Source of the DNA: Comamonadaceae bacterium
GTDB lineage: Bacteria; Pseudomonadota; Gammaproteobacteria; Burkholderiales; Burkholderiaceae_C
Length of the DNA stretch: 40,350 bases
Assembly (NCBI GenBank): GCA_947452725.1
Contig: CANGEG010000002.1
Location: 1 to 40,350, forward strand
Direction of reading: 5' to 3'
In this document: piece after piece, positions 18,942 to 28,534 of the stretch
How the letters are laid out: every line of letters begins with the position of its first letter
How positions within the stretch are numbered: position 1 is the first letter of the stretch
Made by a program: the position numbers and the translations under genes
The notes under the pieces: model-generated
Told to the model about the DNA's origin: nothing
Database searches by the model: none
Seen by the model: the letters and a program-made list of their open reading frames with translations, nothing else

Positions 18942-19574
18942 TTACCCGGCCAATTGTTCCCATGGTCTCGAATTTGAAACAGCTGCTTCGAATTGACTGA
19001 TCGCTTGCTCGTGAGTCAGGGTCGTCGACACTTCATCCGTGCCGTTTAACAACATGTCTTGCCTAAAAAGAGGCAGCGAAAAAGAAATTTCAAATCCCGA
19101 TGTGGTTTTAAGAGTGCAGTCAGTCAAATCCAATAAAAAATGTTCTTCACGCTGAGCCATAGCACTGAGCTTTTCGACGTCATTGCTTGGTAACACCAAT
19201 GGAAGCATATGGTTTCTGAAGCAATTGTCTTTAAAAATTAAACCAAAACTTGGCGCAATAATGCACCGAATACCAAAGGCTTGCAACATTGTTGCAGCAG
19301 TCTCACGTGAACTTCCGCAAGCAAAGTTATCACCAGCGATCAGGAATTTTGCTTGCCGGAATGGGCTTTTATTTAACACGAAGTCGGGATTTTCGTGTCC
19401 TTCTGTTGTGTAACGCCAAGGGCCAAAAAGCCGGTGAGCTAATTCCGACGAACTTCTAATGCCCACAGGTTGAAGTCCTTGGCCCGCTCTAACCAAGGGG
19501 GCAATCGTGTCAGTGTTGATATCTGACTTCATTAAAGAGGCCGCAATTCCATTCAATGTGACTAAAGCGGTCAT
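18942..19574 (-). CDS. LeuD-like hydro-lyase small subunit, divergent copy 1
   Basis: KSDINTDTIAP..., NFACGSSRETAA, IAPSFGLIFKDNCFRNHMLPL; ATG at 19574 overlaps the stop of the upstream LeuC-like gene (ATGA). Confidence 0.88.
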   Translation of the reverse strand: MTALVTLNGIAASLMKSDINTDTIAPLVRAGQGLQPVGIRSSSELAHRLFGPWRYTTEGHENPDFVLNKSPFRQAKFLIAGDNFACGSSRETAATMLQAFGIRCIIAPSFGLIFKDNCFRNHMLPLVLPSNDVEKLSAMAQREEHFLLDLTDCTLKTTSGFEISFSLPLFRQDMLLNGTDEVSTTLTHEQAISQFEAAVSNSRPWEQLAG

Positions 19575-20989
19575 GAATATGACTCCTGAAACATCACCTG
19601 AGTTGGATCTGCAATAAACCCGGCACATGCGGCAGCTGCAGCGACTGCAGGGGATGCGATGTGCGTTCGACTTCCAGGACCTTGCCGGCCTGCAAAATTG
19701 CGGTTCGCCGTAGAGATGGCGCGCTCTCCAGAGCCAATCGTTTCACCGTTTGCACTCAGGCACATGGAACAGCCTGGATTTCTCCATTCAAACCCAGCGG
19801 CCAAAAAGATCTTGTCGAGACCTTCTTGTTGGGCTTGCCTTTTAACCATTTCAGAGCCAGGCACAACCCAAGCCGTTACATGAGAGGCCACTTTGCGTCC
19901 TTTAACAATTGCTGAGGCCGCTCGTAAATCACTGATACGACTGTTGGTGCAAGACCCTATAAATACCCGGTGAACAGTTAACCCTAAGAGCCCAACGCCT
20001 TCCTGCAGGCCCATGTATGAGATGGCGGCTTGCATGTTGGCTCGGTGAGCTGGATCCATGGCGTTGTCTAAATATGGAATGGTTCCATCAATTGCGGTGA
20101 CCATATCCAAACTATTGCCCCAGGTGATTTGGGGTTTTAACCCAGTCACATTTAATGTGACTTCTTTGTCAAACACAGCATCGGTATCGGAAGCTAATGA
20201 ATGCCAATCTTCAAGGGCAGCGTCCCACTGCGCACCTTTAGGAGCATATGGACGGCCCTTGACGTAATCAAACGTAATTTGATCAGGGGCAATCATTCCA
20301 TACCTAGCGCCCCACTCGACGGACATATTGCACAAAGAAAATCTGGATTCCATAGGTAAACTTTCAATGGCAGAGCCAGCATACTCAACTGCAAAGCCAT
20401 TTCCCGCAGCAACCCCCAATTGTCCAATGATAAAAAGCACTAGATCTTTGCCCCCAATTCCAGGTGATACAGTGCCCTCAAGGTTAACGCGCATCGTTTT
20501 GGGTTTTTGTTGAACACAGGTCTGGGTAGCCAGAATGTGGACAATTTCACCTTGTCCCACCCCCCAAGCCAATGCGCCGAGGGCGCCATTCGTGCAAGTA
20601 TGACTGTCGCCAATAGTTACAGTTAAGCCAGGAAGAGCAATTCCCATTTCAGGTGTAATGACATGAACAATGCCATGACCAACTTGGCCAAGTTCAAAAT
20701 TCTTTACACCAAACTCTTGTGTTTCCTTGCGCAAATTTTGCACATGAGGATTCTGCATTTGAAGCAGATCAAGATTGTTGGGATCAGTCGAAACAGAATG
20801 ATCTGCCGATGCAAATGTCAACTTTGGTCTCCTAACCTTTAAGCCTCGGTCACGGAGTCGAGTAAAAGCACTGCCATTGAAATCAGGCACAACGTGGCGG
20901 TCTACATAGAGCAGGTGGAAGCCCTCGCCAAGATCAGCCACAACATGGCGATTCCAAATTTTGTTAAAAAGTGTTCCGTCAACTGACAT
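19571..20989 (-). CDS. LeuC-like hydro-lyase large subunit (aconitase family), copy 1
   Basis: VFIGSCTNSRISDLRAAS and NPGCSMCLSANGE cluster ligands; GERAISTANRNFAGRQGPGSRTHIASPAVAAAAA; internal Met at 20989 preferred. Confidence 0.92.
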   Translation of the reverse strand: MSVDGTLFNKIWNRHVVADLGEGFHLLYVDRHVVPDFNGSAFTRLRDRGLKVRRPKLTFASADHSVSTDPNNLDLLQMQNPHVQNLRKETQEFGVKNFELGQVGHGIVHVITPEMGIALPGLTVTIGDSHTCTNGALGALAWGVGQGEIVHILATQTCVQQKPKTMRVNLEGTVSPGIGGKDLVLFIIGQLGVAAGNGFAVEYAGSAIESLPMESRFSLCNMSVEWGARYGMIAPDQITFDYVKGRPYAPKGAQWDAALEDWHSLASDTDAVFDKEVTLNVTGLKPQITWGNSLDMVTAIDGTIPYLDNAMDPAHRANMQAAISYMGLQEGVGLLGLTVHRVFIGSCTNSRISDLRAASAIVKGRKVASHVTAWVVPGSEMVKRQAQQEGLDKIFLAAGFEWRNPGCSMCLSANGETIGSGERAISTANRNFAGRQGPGSRTHIASPAVAAAAACAGFIADPTQVMFQESYS

Positions 20990-21986
20990 TTGCGTTCGAT
21001 TCTTTGACTGCATTTTTCCAATGATTAACGTCAACTCTTATGGAGTGTGCAAAATCCAAAGGGCTTGAGGCAAGAATATCCATTGACTGACGATCAAGTT
21101 GAAGCTTGATTTCGGGATCAGCTAGAACTTTCAATATATCTGCATGTAAGCTTTTCAAAATTTCCGAAGGTAAGTTAGCCGGTGCAACTAAACCAAAAAT
21201 GCCGTCATAACTAAGGCCTTTGACTGTGTCGTCAAGAAGCGGTATTTGGGGAAATAATTTATTTTTTCTTCGATCACACAAAGCGATGACTTTAAGTTTC
21301 CCCGCCTTCACATGAGGTAACGCTGATTCCAGAACCACAAAACCCATCTGAACGCGACCAGGAAGTAGTTCTCTGTAGGCACCACTACTACCCGCGAAGG
21401 GGACGTGAATGATGTCAATTCCTGTCCTTTTGCGCAGCAACTCTCCCGTGATGTGGCCAGCTGTTCCAATACCTAAAGAAGCCCAAGATAAAGCTCCAGG
21501 CCTAGATTTCGCAAAATCAATCACCTCTTGCAGAGTATTAGCTTGCAGACTGGGATGCGCAACCAGGGCACTGGTTACGGTTCCAATTTGGGTTAGTGGC
21601 GTGAGGTCTTTGAACGTGTCATAGGGGAGGTCGTTGCGCAAACTTGGGTTGATGGTCAATGCGCTGATGACAACACCAAAAGTATGACCATCTGGGGTCG
21701 CCTGGGCAACGAACTGAGTTCCAAGTATGGTGCCCCCTCCTGGCTTATTTTCAACTATCACTGCTTGTCCCCAAAGGTCACTCAGTTTTTGAGCAATGGG
21801 GCGAATGATGGCGTCTGTTGCCCCGCCCGCTTGGAGTGGCGATATCAACTTAACGGGGTGAATGGGTTTAAATTGTCCAGCAGAGTTTTGTGCTTGAAGC
21901 GAAGGCAAAAACCCCGCTGAAAGCCCGCTGACTAAACCTCTAAAAATGTCCCGACGGCGTAATGTACCCATTCGTTTTCTCCTCAT
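20979..21986 (-). CDS. Bug/TctC-family substrate-binding protein
   Basis: HPVKLISPLQAGGATDAIIRPIAQKLSDLWGQAVIVENKPGGGT. Confidence 0.92.
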   Translation of the reverse strand: MRRKRMGTLRRRDIFRGLVSGLSAGFLPSLQAQNSAGQFKPIHPVKLISPLQAGGATDAIIRPIAQKLSDLWGQAVIVENKPGGGTILGTQFVAQATPDGHTFGVVISALTINPSLRNDLPYDTFKDLTPLTQIGTVTSALVAHPSLQANTLQEVIDFAKSRPGALSWASLGIGTAGHITGELLRKRTGIDIIHVPFAGSSGAYRELLPGRVQMGFVVLESALPHVKAGKLKVIALCDRRKNKLFPQIPLLDDTVKGLSYDGIFGLVAPANLPSEILKSLHADILKVLADPEIKLQLDRQSMDILASSPLDFAHSIRVDVNHWKNAVKESNANVS

Positions 21987-22164
21987 CGTGATTGATACGA
22001 AACTACGCCATTAGATAAAACATGACTTTGCATCTATCGACAGTGTCACTTTTACATCGTCCATGGAGCTGATGAAAGTTGACGTTTTTCTGGTCTAAAA
22101 TATTTTGAGAGGTCTTGGGTACCCAAAGCTTGTATGCCCATAAATCATTCAAGCTCTGAATTCA

Positions 22165-23217
22165 TCATCTCAATGCCATTGGTTCTCGTTCGTCTAAAAA
22201 GCCCACAATTTCTCGGAAAAACTGCATGCGATTTTTCTCCAACATGACTGTATGTGTCCCTTGTCCTAGCTCCACATAACGCTTGTAGGGGGTGTTGGTC
22301 AGGGCATTGAATACGCCTTGCGCTTGATAGATGGGCAAGTCGGCATCCCACTCAGCGTGAATGAGAAAAGTTGGCACCGTAATCTTGCCTGGCTCATACA
22401 TTGGTTTGTCGGCTTGCCAGTTGGTCATCACATCTTCAATTACACCGTTGGTCGCGCGAAGGTTGCCGGAGGAGCCTTTAGGATCAGTGGCCCACGTGGC
22501 ATCTGCCCACGCTTCAAATATTCCGGGGGGGATCAGGCCCTCGGCTTGCTGCGGTGTCAGTCCTTTAAGCCATCGAGACTTTGCGCTATCTTTGGAGACG
22601 TTTCTGTATGCGCCCAGTTTGACCGCGTTGGGACCTGTTGGTAATGCTGTTTCTTTTGCAAACAACCACATTGGCGCATAAAGGACAAGTCGATTGACCT
22701 TTGGGTTGTTCATGCTGGTGTACATACCAACAATTGAAGTGCCCCAAGACCAACCCATGATGTTGATCTTTGGTACGTTATGGCGTTTCAAAATGGCATC
22801 AACCGCTGAACCAAAATCACTTGCCGCATCCGCGGTATGAACGATAGGCGCATTGTCTTGAGCGGGCAAATCCATTTCTTTTGGACGCGTGGAAAGTCCA
22901 TAGCCTCGGACATCCACCAAGTAAACGTCATAGCCTTTGGCTGCAAACAGGTCCATCATGGATGCGCCTTCGATAGGTAAATCAAAAGCTGTCTCAGCTG
23001 GGTAAGTTGCGCCGTGTACAAAGAGCAAAATTTTGTCGGGTGAAGCAGCCTTTATTCCTGCCAGGTGTTTGTAGCGCATAAACAATTGAATGCCCGGCGC
23101 TTTTGATGGCACATAAAAGTCTTCGGACTCGATCTTGGGCGTCTGGGCAAATGCTGAAAAGCCCTGAAGTAGCAATGCAGCAATACTCAAGATTATTTTT
23201 TTGCTAAAAATTTTCAA
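22165..23217 (-). CDS. Periplasmic alpha/beta hydrolase
   Basis: Signal peptide ..SIAALLLQGFSAFAQ; FVHGATYPAE, DVRGYGLSTRP, IMGWSWGTS nucleophile elbow, C-terminal GQGTHTVMLE. Confidence 0.88.
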   Translation of the reverse strand: MKIFSKKIILSIAALLLQGFSAFAQTPKIESEDFYVPSKAPGIQLFMRYKHLAGIKAASPDKILLFVHGATYPAETAFDLPIEGASMMDLFAAKGYDVYLVDVRGYGLSTRPKEMDLPAQDNAPIVHTADAASDFGSAVDAILKRHNVPKINIMGWSWGTSIVGMYTSMNNPKVNRLVLYAPMWLFAKETALPTGPNAVKLGAYRNVSKDSAKSRWLKGLTPQQAEGLIPPGIFEAWADATWATDPKGSSGNLRATNGVIEDVMTNWQADKPMYEPGKITVPTFLIHAEWDADLPIYQAQGVFNALTNTPYKRYVELGQGTHTVMLEKNRMQFFREIVGFLDEREPMALR

Positions 23218-23285
23218 AGTTGTCTCCTGTTATCAAATGTGTTTTTTATGAGAGCGTGGAACTAGGGAGTTCACGACTGAAAGGT

Positions 23286-24365
23286 TCAATTTCGCAAATG
23301 AACAAGCGCCTGTACTACGGCCTCGCCCATTTCTTGGGTACCAACTCTCTCGCAACCAGGTTGATAGATGTCTCCGGTTCTCAATCCATCAGCCAGAACA
23401 CGCCGAACCGCGTGCTCAACTTGGGCGGCTAATTCAGACTGGTGAAAGCTCAGACGCAGCATCATTGCCATGGACAGGATGGAGGCTAATGGATTGGCTA
23501 AATTCTGACCCGCAATGTCGGGGGCTGTGCCATGCACGGGTTCATACAGCCCTTTATGGCCTGTAGACAAAGATGCCGAAGGTAGCATGCCAATAGAGCC
23601 GGTCAACATGGCCGCCGCGTCCGACAAAATGTCGCCAAAAATATTACCCGTAACCATCACGTCAAATTGTTTAGGTGCGCGCATCAATTGCATAGCTGCT
23701 GCATCTACGAAGAGGTGGCTGAGTTCAACATCGGGGTATTCACGCCCAACCTCAGTCATAACTTCGCGCCAAAGTTGCATGGTTTCCAAAACATTAGCCT
23801 TGTCCACCGAGCAAACTTTATGACTTCGCAATCGGGCTGTTTGAAATGCGACGTGACCAATTCTGCGAATTTCAGATTCGCTATAGCGCATGGTGTTGAA
23901 GGCTTCGCGTTCGCCATTTGGTAAAGTGCGAACACCTCTAGGTTCGCCAAAGTAGATATCACCCGTCAGTTCTCTGAGGATTATGATGTCCAAACCTTCA
24001 ACCACTTCAGGTTTGAGTGTGGATGCCCCAATCAGTTCCGGAAATAAAAAGGCAGGCCGAAAATTGGCAAATAGATTCAGTTGCTTTCTGAGTCTGAGCA
24101 AGCTCGCACCAGGGCGCATGTTGAACTCAATGGCTTCATCGCCAGGTACCCCCGCAGATCCAAACAAGATGGCCTCTGCTTTGTCGGCAATCTCGCGGGT
24201 TTGGAGAGGTAACGGATCACCTGCGGCATCAACACCGGCTTGACCAACCGGGGCGTAAACCAACTCCATCGGTAGATGATTTCCTACGACCGCTTTGAGG
24301 ACCTTGACGGCCTGATCCGTAACTTCTTGGCCGATACCGTCGCCGGGCATGACTGCAATTTTCAT
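23286..24365 (-). CDS. leuB: LeuB-like beta-decarboxylating dehydrogenase
   Basis: [69 protein letters not shown]. Confidence 0.9.
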   Translation of the reverse strand: MKIAVMPGDGIGQEVTDQAVKVLKAVVGNHLPMELVYAPVGQAGVDAAGDPLPLQTREIADKAEAILFGSAGVPGDEAIEFNMRPGASLLRLRKQLNLFANFRPAFLFPELIGASTLKPEVVEGLDIIILRELTGDIYFGEPRGVRTLPNGEREAFNTMRYSESEIRRIGHVAFQTARLRSHKVCSVDKANVLETMQLWREVMTEVGREYPDVELSHLFVDAAAMQLMRAPKQFDVMVTGNIFGDILSDAAAMLTGSIGMLPSASLSTGHKGLYEPVHGTAPDIAGQNLANPLASILSMAMMLRLSFHQSELAAQVEHAVRRVLADGLRTGDIYQPGCERVGTQEMGEAVVQALVHLRN

Positions 24366-24392
24366 GGTATTTAAGTTATATGAGTAAGTAAA

Positions 24393-24983
24393 TTAAGAAA
24401 GCTGCTTTCTTTCGAAAGCCTCAATTTGTGGGAGCAGGCTCAGTGTGTAGCCCAATTCATCGAGTCCTTCGAGAAAACATTGCTTGGAAAATTTATCGAT
24501 TTCGAAGGTGGCACTGAAATCAGAACTAGCCACAACTGTTTGCTCAGCCAGATCAATCACAACAATAGTTTCTGAATTTTGTTGGGTCAGGTTAAACAGA
24601 TGCAACACATCAGATGTGGAAAGTCTGATAGGGAGGAGCCCATTTTTTAGCGCATTATTGAAAAAAATATCACCAAAACTGGGGGCTATAACGGCGCGAA
24701 ATCCTCCGTCATAGATGGCCCACACTGCGTGCTCACGTGAGGATCCACAACCAAAATTTTCGTTCGCGAGCATGATTTGTGCTCCGACATACTTGGCCTG
24801 ATTCAGTACAAATTCGGGTCTTAATAAACCATTCCCATCGTTGCGAACATCTTGGAACAGGTAGTTGCCAAAGTTGTTGGCTCTGGTTTTTTGTAGATAT
24901 CTCGCTGGCAAAATTTGATCGGTGTCTATGTTGACCTTTTCCAATGGGAGCATCAAACTTTGAAGGGTTTTGAATTTTTCCAT
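24393..24983 (-). CDS. leuD: LeuD-like 3-isopropylmalate dehydratase small subunit, copy 2
   Basis: EKVNIDTDQILPARYLQKT, NENFGCGSSREHAVWAI, IAPSFGDIFFNNALKNGLLPI. Confidence 0.93.
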   Translation of the reverse strand: MEKFKTLQSLMLPLEKVNIDTDQILPARYLQKTRANNFGNYLFQDVRNDGNGLLRPEFVLNQAKYVGAQIMLANENFGCGSSREHAVWAIYDGGFRAVIAPSFGDIFFNNALKNGLLPIRLSTSDVLHLFNLTQQNSETIVVIDLAEQTVVASSDFSATFEIDKFSKQCFLEGLDELGYTLSLLPQIEAFERKQLS

Positions 24984-24993
24984 GATGAAGTTC

Positions 24994-26418
24994 TCAGATC
25001 AAATTGCGCACGTCGGTCAATCGACCCGTCACGGCAGCTGCGGCCGCCATAGCGGGGCTCAGTAGGTGAGTTCTGGAGCCCGGCCCCTGGCGACCCACAA
25101 AATTGCGATTGGATGTCGATGCACAGCGTTGTCCGGCTGGCACTTGGTCGCCATTGGTGCCTAAACACATTGAGCAACCGGGTTCTCGCCATTGAAATCC
25201 CGCGTTCAAGAAAATTTGATCAAGGCCTTCATTTTCGGCTTGGCGTTTCACCAACCCCGAGCCTGGCACTACCCATGCTTGCACTCCCTTGGCGACGTGT
25301 CGGTCTTTAGCAACCGCGGCAGCTGAGCGTAGATCTTCAATCCTGCCATTGGTGCACGACCCAATGAAAACGTGGTCAATTTGAATATCTATTAATTTTT
25401 GACCTGGAGTGAGGTCCATATACTGCAGTGCAGCTTCGATGGCTTGGCGTTTCACTGAGTTTGGGGCATCCTCGGGAAGGGGGACAATGCCATCAATAGG
25501 CAGAACATCTTCAGGACTATTTCCCCATGTCACCATCGGAGAAATCTCTTCTCCCCGCATTTGCACCACTTGGTTGTATACCGCCTCACTGTCGCTAAAC
25601 AGTTCACGCCACCGACCCAATGCAGCATCCCAGTCCGCGCCCTTTGGTGCAAATGGTTTGTCTTTGAGCCATTCAATCGTGTTTTCATCGGGGGCAATCA
25701 TGCCCGCACGCCCCCCCGCTTCGATGGACATGTTGCACACGGTCATGCGCTCTTGAATCGTCAGATTGCGAATAGTCTCGCCCGTGTATTCGATGACATG
25801 CCCCACTGCGCCGGCCGCACCGATTTTTCCGATAATGGCCAAAATGATGTCTTTGGCGGAAACGCCTATTCCTAATTTACCCTCAATGTTGATGCGCAGC
25901 GTCAGAGGTTTTCGTTGCCAAAGAGACTGTGTTGCAAGTACATGCGCAACTTCTGAGGCGCCAATGCCGAAGGCGAGTGCGCCAAATGCACCATGTGTGG
26001 CAGTATGACTATCGCCGCAGACAATCAACTGGCCCGGCTGACTCAGACCTTGTTCAGGTGCTATGACATGAATAATGCCTTGACGTGGATCCTGAAGGCC
26101 AAAATACGGAATGTGGTGTCTTTCGCAATCGTCCTCCAAAGCTTGCGCCATGGCTCTTTTTTCGGCGTCCGGGATCGTGTTCAAGTCACGCCCGAGGGTT
26201 GGGATGTAATGGTCCGGCGTGCCAAATGCCTTAGAGGGCACGCGCGCCACAAGCTGGCGTTGATGCAACATCTCAAAGGCGGGAGCAGATCCATCCTGTA
26301 TCAAATGACGGTCGATATAGAGAAGACTTGCGCCGTCGTCTCGTTCCATCACCACATGAGCGTTCCATATTTTTTCAAACAAGGTCAGTGCTTGCTTGAT
26401 TGATTTTGGTTTTTGCAT
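24994..26418 (-). CDS. leuC: LeuC-like 3-isopropylmalate dehydratase large subunit, copy 2
   Basis: VFIGSCTNGRIEDLRSAA, EPGCSMCLGTNGDQVPAGQRCASTSNRNFVGRQGPGSRTHLLSPAMAAAAAVTG. Confidence 0.94.
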   Translation of the reverse strand: MQKPKSIKQALTLFEKIWNAHVVMERDDGASLLYIDRHLIQDGSAPAFEMLHQRQLVARVPSKAFGTPDHYIPTLGRDLNTIPDAEKRAMAQALEDDCERHHIPYFGLQDPRQGIIHVIAPEQGLSQPGQLIVCGDSHTATHGAFGALAFGIGASEVAHVLATQSLWQRKPLTLRINIEGKLGIGVSAKDIILAIIGKIGAAGAVGHVIEYTGETIRNLTIQERMTVCNMSIEAGGRAGMIAPDENTIEWLKDKPFAPKGADWDAALGRWRELFSDSEAVYNQVVQMRGEEISPMVTWGNSPEDVLPIDGIVPLPEDAPNSVKRQAIEAALQYMDLTPGQKLIDIQIDHVFIGSCTNGRIEDLRSAAAVAKDRHVAKGVQAWVVPGSGLVKRQAENEGLDQIFLNAGFQWREPGCSMCLGTNGDQVPAGQRCASTSNRNFVGRQGPGSRTHLLSPAMAAAAAVTGRLTDVRNLI

Positions 26419-26421
26419 GTT

Positions 26422-27393
26422 TTACTCGAATTTAGCGCCAGACCGCTTCACGATATCGGCATATCGAGTGATTTCGGATTGAATGAAATTTGAAAATTCG
26501 GCCGGTGTGCCACCGCCAATTTCTGCACCTAAGTCATACATGCGTTTTTGTACTTCAGGCGAGTGCAATGCATCATTCAACTCAGCATTTAATTTGCTCA
26601 CGATGCTTGCAGGCATCCCGGCTGGGCCCATGAGTCCATACCAAGACGATGCATAGAGATCGGGTAGGCCTGCTTCATCTAATGTTGGCACGTTGGGCAG
26701 TACAGGATTGCGTTTTTTGGACATCACGCCCAGCGCCCTGAGTTTGCCTCCGGTGATGAAGGGAATGGCGGTGGCGGTATCAAACATTACCGAAATGTGA
26801 CCGGCCATCAAATCAGCCTCTGCTGGCGCTGTACCTTTGTATGGCACATGCATCATGTCAATTTTTGTAGAGCCCATGAACTGAACTGCAGCCAAATGCT
26901 GAGAAGACCCGACGCCTGCGGATCCATAAGTGACCTTACCCGGGTTGGCTTTTGCAAAATTGATCAAATCGGACACCGACTTGATCTGGGAGTTGACCGG
27001 AACAACCAAAAATATAGGAAGGGATGAAACAAACGTAATGGGTGTGAAGTCTTTGATCAGATCAAAAGGCAACTTGGGATAGAGGTGCACATTAATGGCG
27101 TTGGGCGTGATTGATCCCATCAATAAGTTGTAGCCGTCTGGTTTTGCACGTGCAGCGATATCGGTTCCGATGTTTCCTCCTGCACCAGCGCGGTTCTCAA
27201 TAACGATGGGTTGACCTAAGCGCTTGCCCAATGGCTCGGCGATCATTCGCGCAGTGGAGTCGACACCACCGCCAGCTGGCCAAGGCACCATCAGGCGAAT
27301 GGGCTGAGTCGGGTAGTTGGCGCTAGTTTGCGCTGATGCACCAACTGAAATCCAGAGCAAAGCCAAAATTGCAAAGGTATGTACTTTAATCAT
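26422..27393 (-). CDS. Bug/TctC-family substrate-binding protein
   Basis: YPTQPIRLMVPWPAGGGVDSTARMIAEPLGKRLGQPIVIENRAGAGGNIG; signal peptide from Met at 27393. Confidence 0.93.
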   Translation of the reverse strand: MIKVHTFAILALLWISVGASAQTSANYPTQPIRLMVPWPAGGGVDSTARMIAEPLGKRLGQPIVIENRAGAGGNIGTDIAARAKPDGYNLLMGSITPNAINVHLYPKLPFDLIKDFTPITFVSSLPIFLVVPVNSQIKSVSDLINFAKANPGKVTYGSAGVGSSQHLAAVQFMGSTKIDMMHVPYKGTAPAEADLMAGHISVMFDTATAIPFITGGKLRALGVMSKKRNPVLPNVPTLDEAGLPDLYASSWYGLMGPAGMPASIVSKLNAELNDALHSPEVQKRMYDLGAEIGGGTPAEFSNFIQSEITRYADIVKRSGAKFE

Positions 27394-27470
27394 CTCTTGT
27401 CTCCAACAGTATTTATCGTCCTTATTATTCATAAAACGAGCAATTATTCAATCGAAATAAACGCATAATA

Positions 27471-27491
27471 GGAATGATTTAAAATCATTCC
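27471..27491. promoter_or_regulatory. Perfect 10-bp inverted repeat with 1-nt spacer in the LysR/Bug divergent promoter; candidate operator
   Basis: GGAATGATTT-A-AAATCATTCC, ending 9 nt before the LysR ATG. Confidence 0.7.
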
Positions 27492-27500
27492 AGAAAGCAT

Positions 27501-28394
27501 ATGAACCGCAAAATTCCCCCTTTAAATGCTTTGCGTGCTTTTGAAGCCGTGTCCCGCTTGGTGAGCTTTACCAAAGCCGCTGAAGAGCTGTGCGTGACGC
27601 AGGGGGCCGTTAGCCGACAAATCTCTAATTTAGAAGCGTGGCTTGGTTTGAAATTGTTTTCTAGAGGGCGACATACGATTGAGTTGACTCCGCAAGGGCA
27701 ATCCTATTTCGCGGCCATGCGCGACATTTTTGATGAAGTTGATCGTAGTACTCGGCAACTGATGCCCAGAAAAGATGATCGTCTCTTGCGTATCAAGCTT
27801 CCCCCAACATTTGCTATTCGCTGGCTGATGCCTCGTTTGGCAAGATTTCATGCCAAACACCCTGATACGGAAGTTCAAATAACAACATCCCATCAAAGGG
27901 TGAATTTCAAGACAGAAGATATTGATATCAGTATTCATTCTGAACTGGCCCCTCCACAACTACCTGGATTCAAGTTGTTGTTTGAGGAGACCTTGATTCC
28001 TGTGTGCTCACCTGGACTACTCAAAGGTAGCAAGCCGTTGAAGCAGCCAGATGATTTGATGTTTCATGATCGTTTATGTTCGATGAACCGCCCTCACGAT
28101 TGGTCAACTTGGTTGAAGGCAGCCAAGGTCGAATCCATTGATGCGCACGAAGGCCTTAAGTTTGAAAACGCGGCCCTGGCCTACCAGGCTGCTACCAATG
28201 GACTTGGAGTAATGATGGGATTGATGGCGTTTGTACAAGGTGATTTGGCCAGTGGTTTATTGGCTGCACCATTTGATTTGAGCGTTGCGACGAAAGGGGG
28301 TTATTACATTTCATTTTCAGATTCAAAAGAGAAAACACAAAAAATTGTTGAATTTGAAAATTGGCTTTTGCAAGAAATAAGTCCAACGCCTTAG
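27501..28394 (+). CDS. LysR-family transcriptional regulator (GcvA-like)
   Basis: IPPLNALRAFEAVSRLVSFTKAAEELCVTQGAVSRQISNLEAWLGLKLFSRGRHTIELTPQG HTH. Confidence 0.95.
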   Translation: MNRKIPPLNALRAFEAVSRLVSFTKAAEELCVTQGAVSRQISNLEAWLGLKLFSRGRHTIELTPQGQSYFAAMRDIFDEVDRSTRQLMPRKDDRLLRIKLPPTFAIRWLMPRLARFHAKHPDTEVQITTSHQRVNFKTEDIDISIHSELAPPQLPGFKLLFEETLIPVCSPGLLKGSKPLKQPDDLMFHDRLCSMNRPHDWSTWLKAAKVESIDAHEGLKFENAALAYQAATNGLGVMMGLMAFVQGDLASGLLAAPFDLSVATKGGYYISFSDSKEKTQKIVEFENWLLQEISPTP

Positions 28395-28534
28395 CATCCC
28401 TTGCCGCAATGCTCACTCCTCTAGTGTCGGAAAAAAATCGTGAAGATCACTGGATCTTGTTGTTGCCATGTTGTGTTGCCGAACGACTGTAATCCAAAGT
28501 ATTCAAATTTAAAGTCCAATCAAAATCGTCATGA

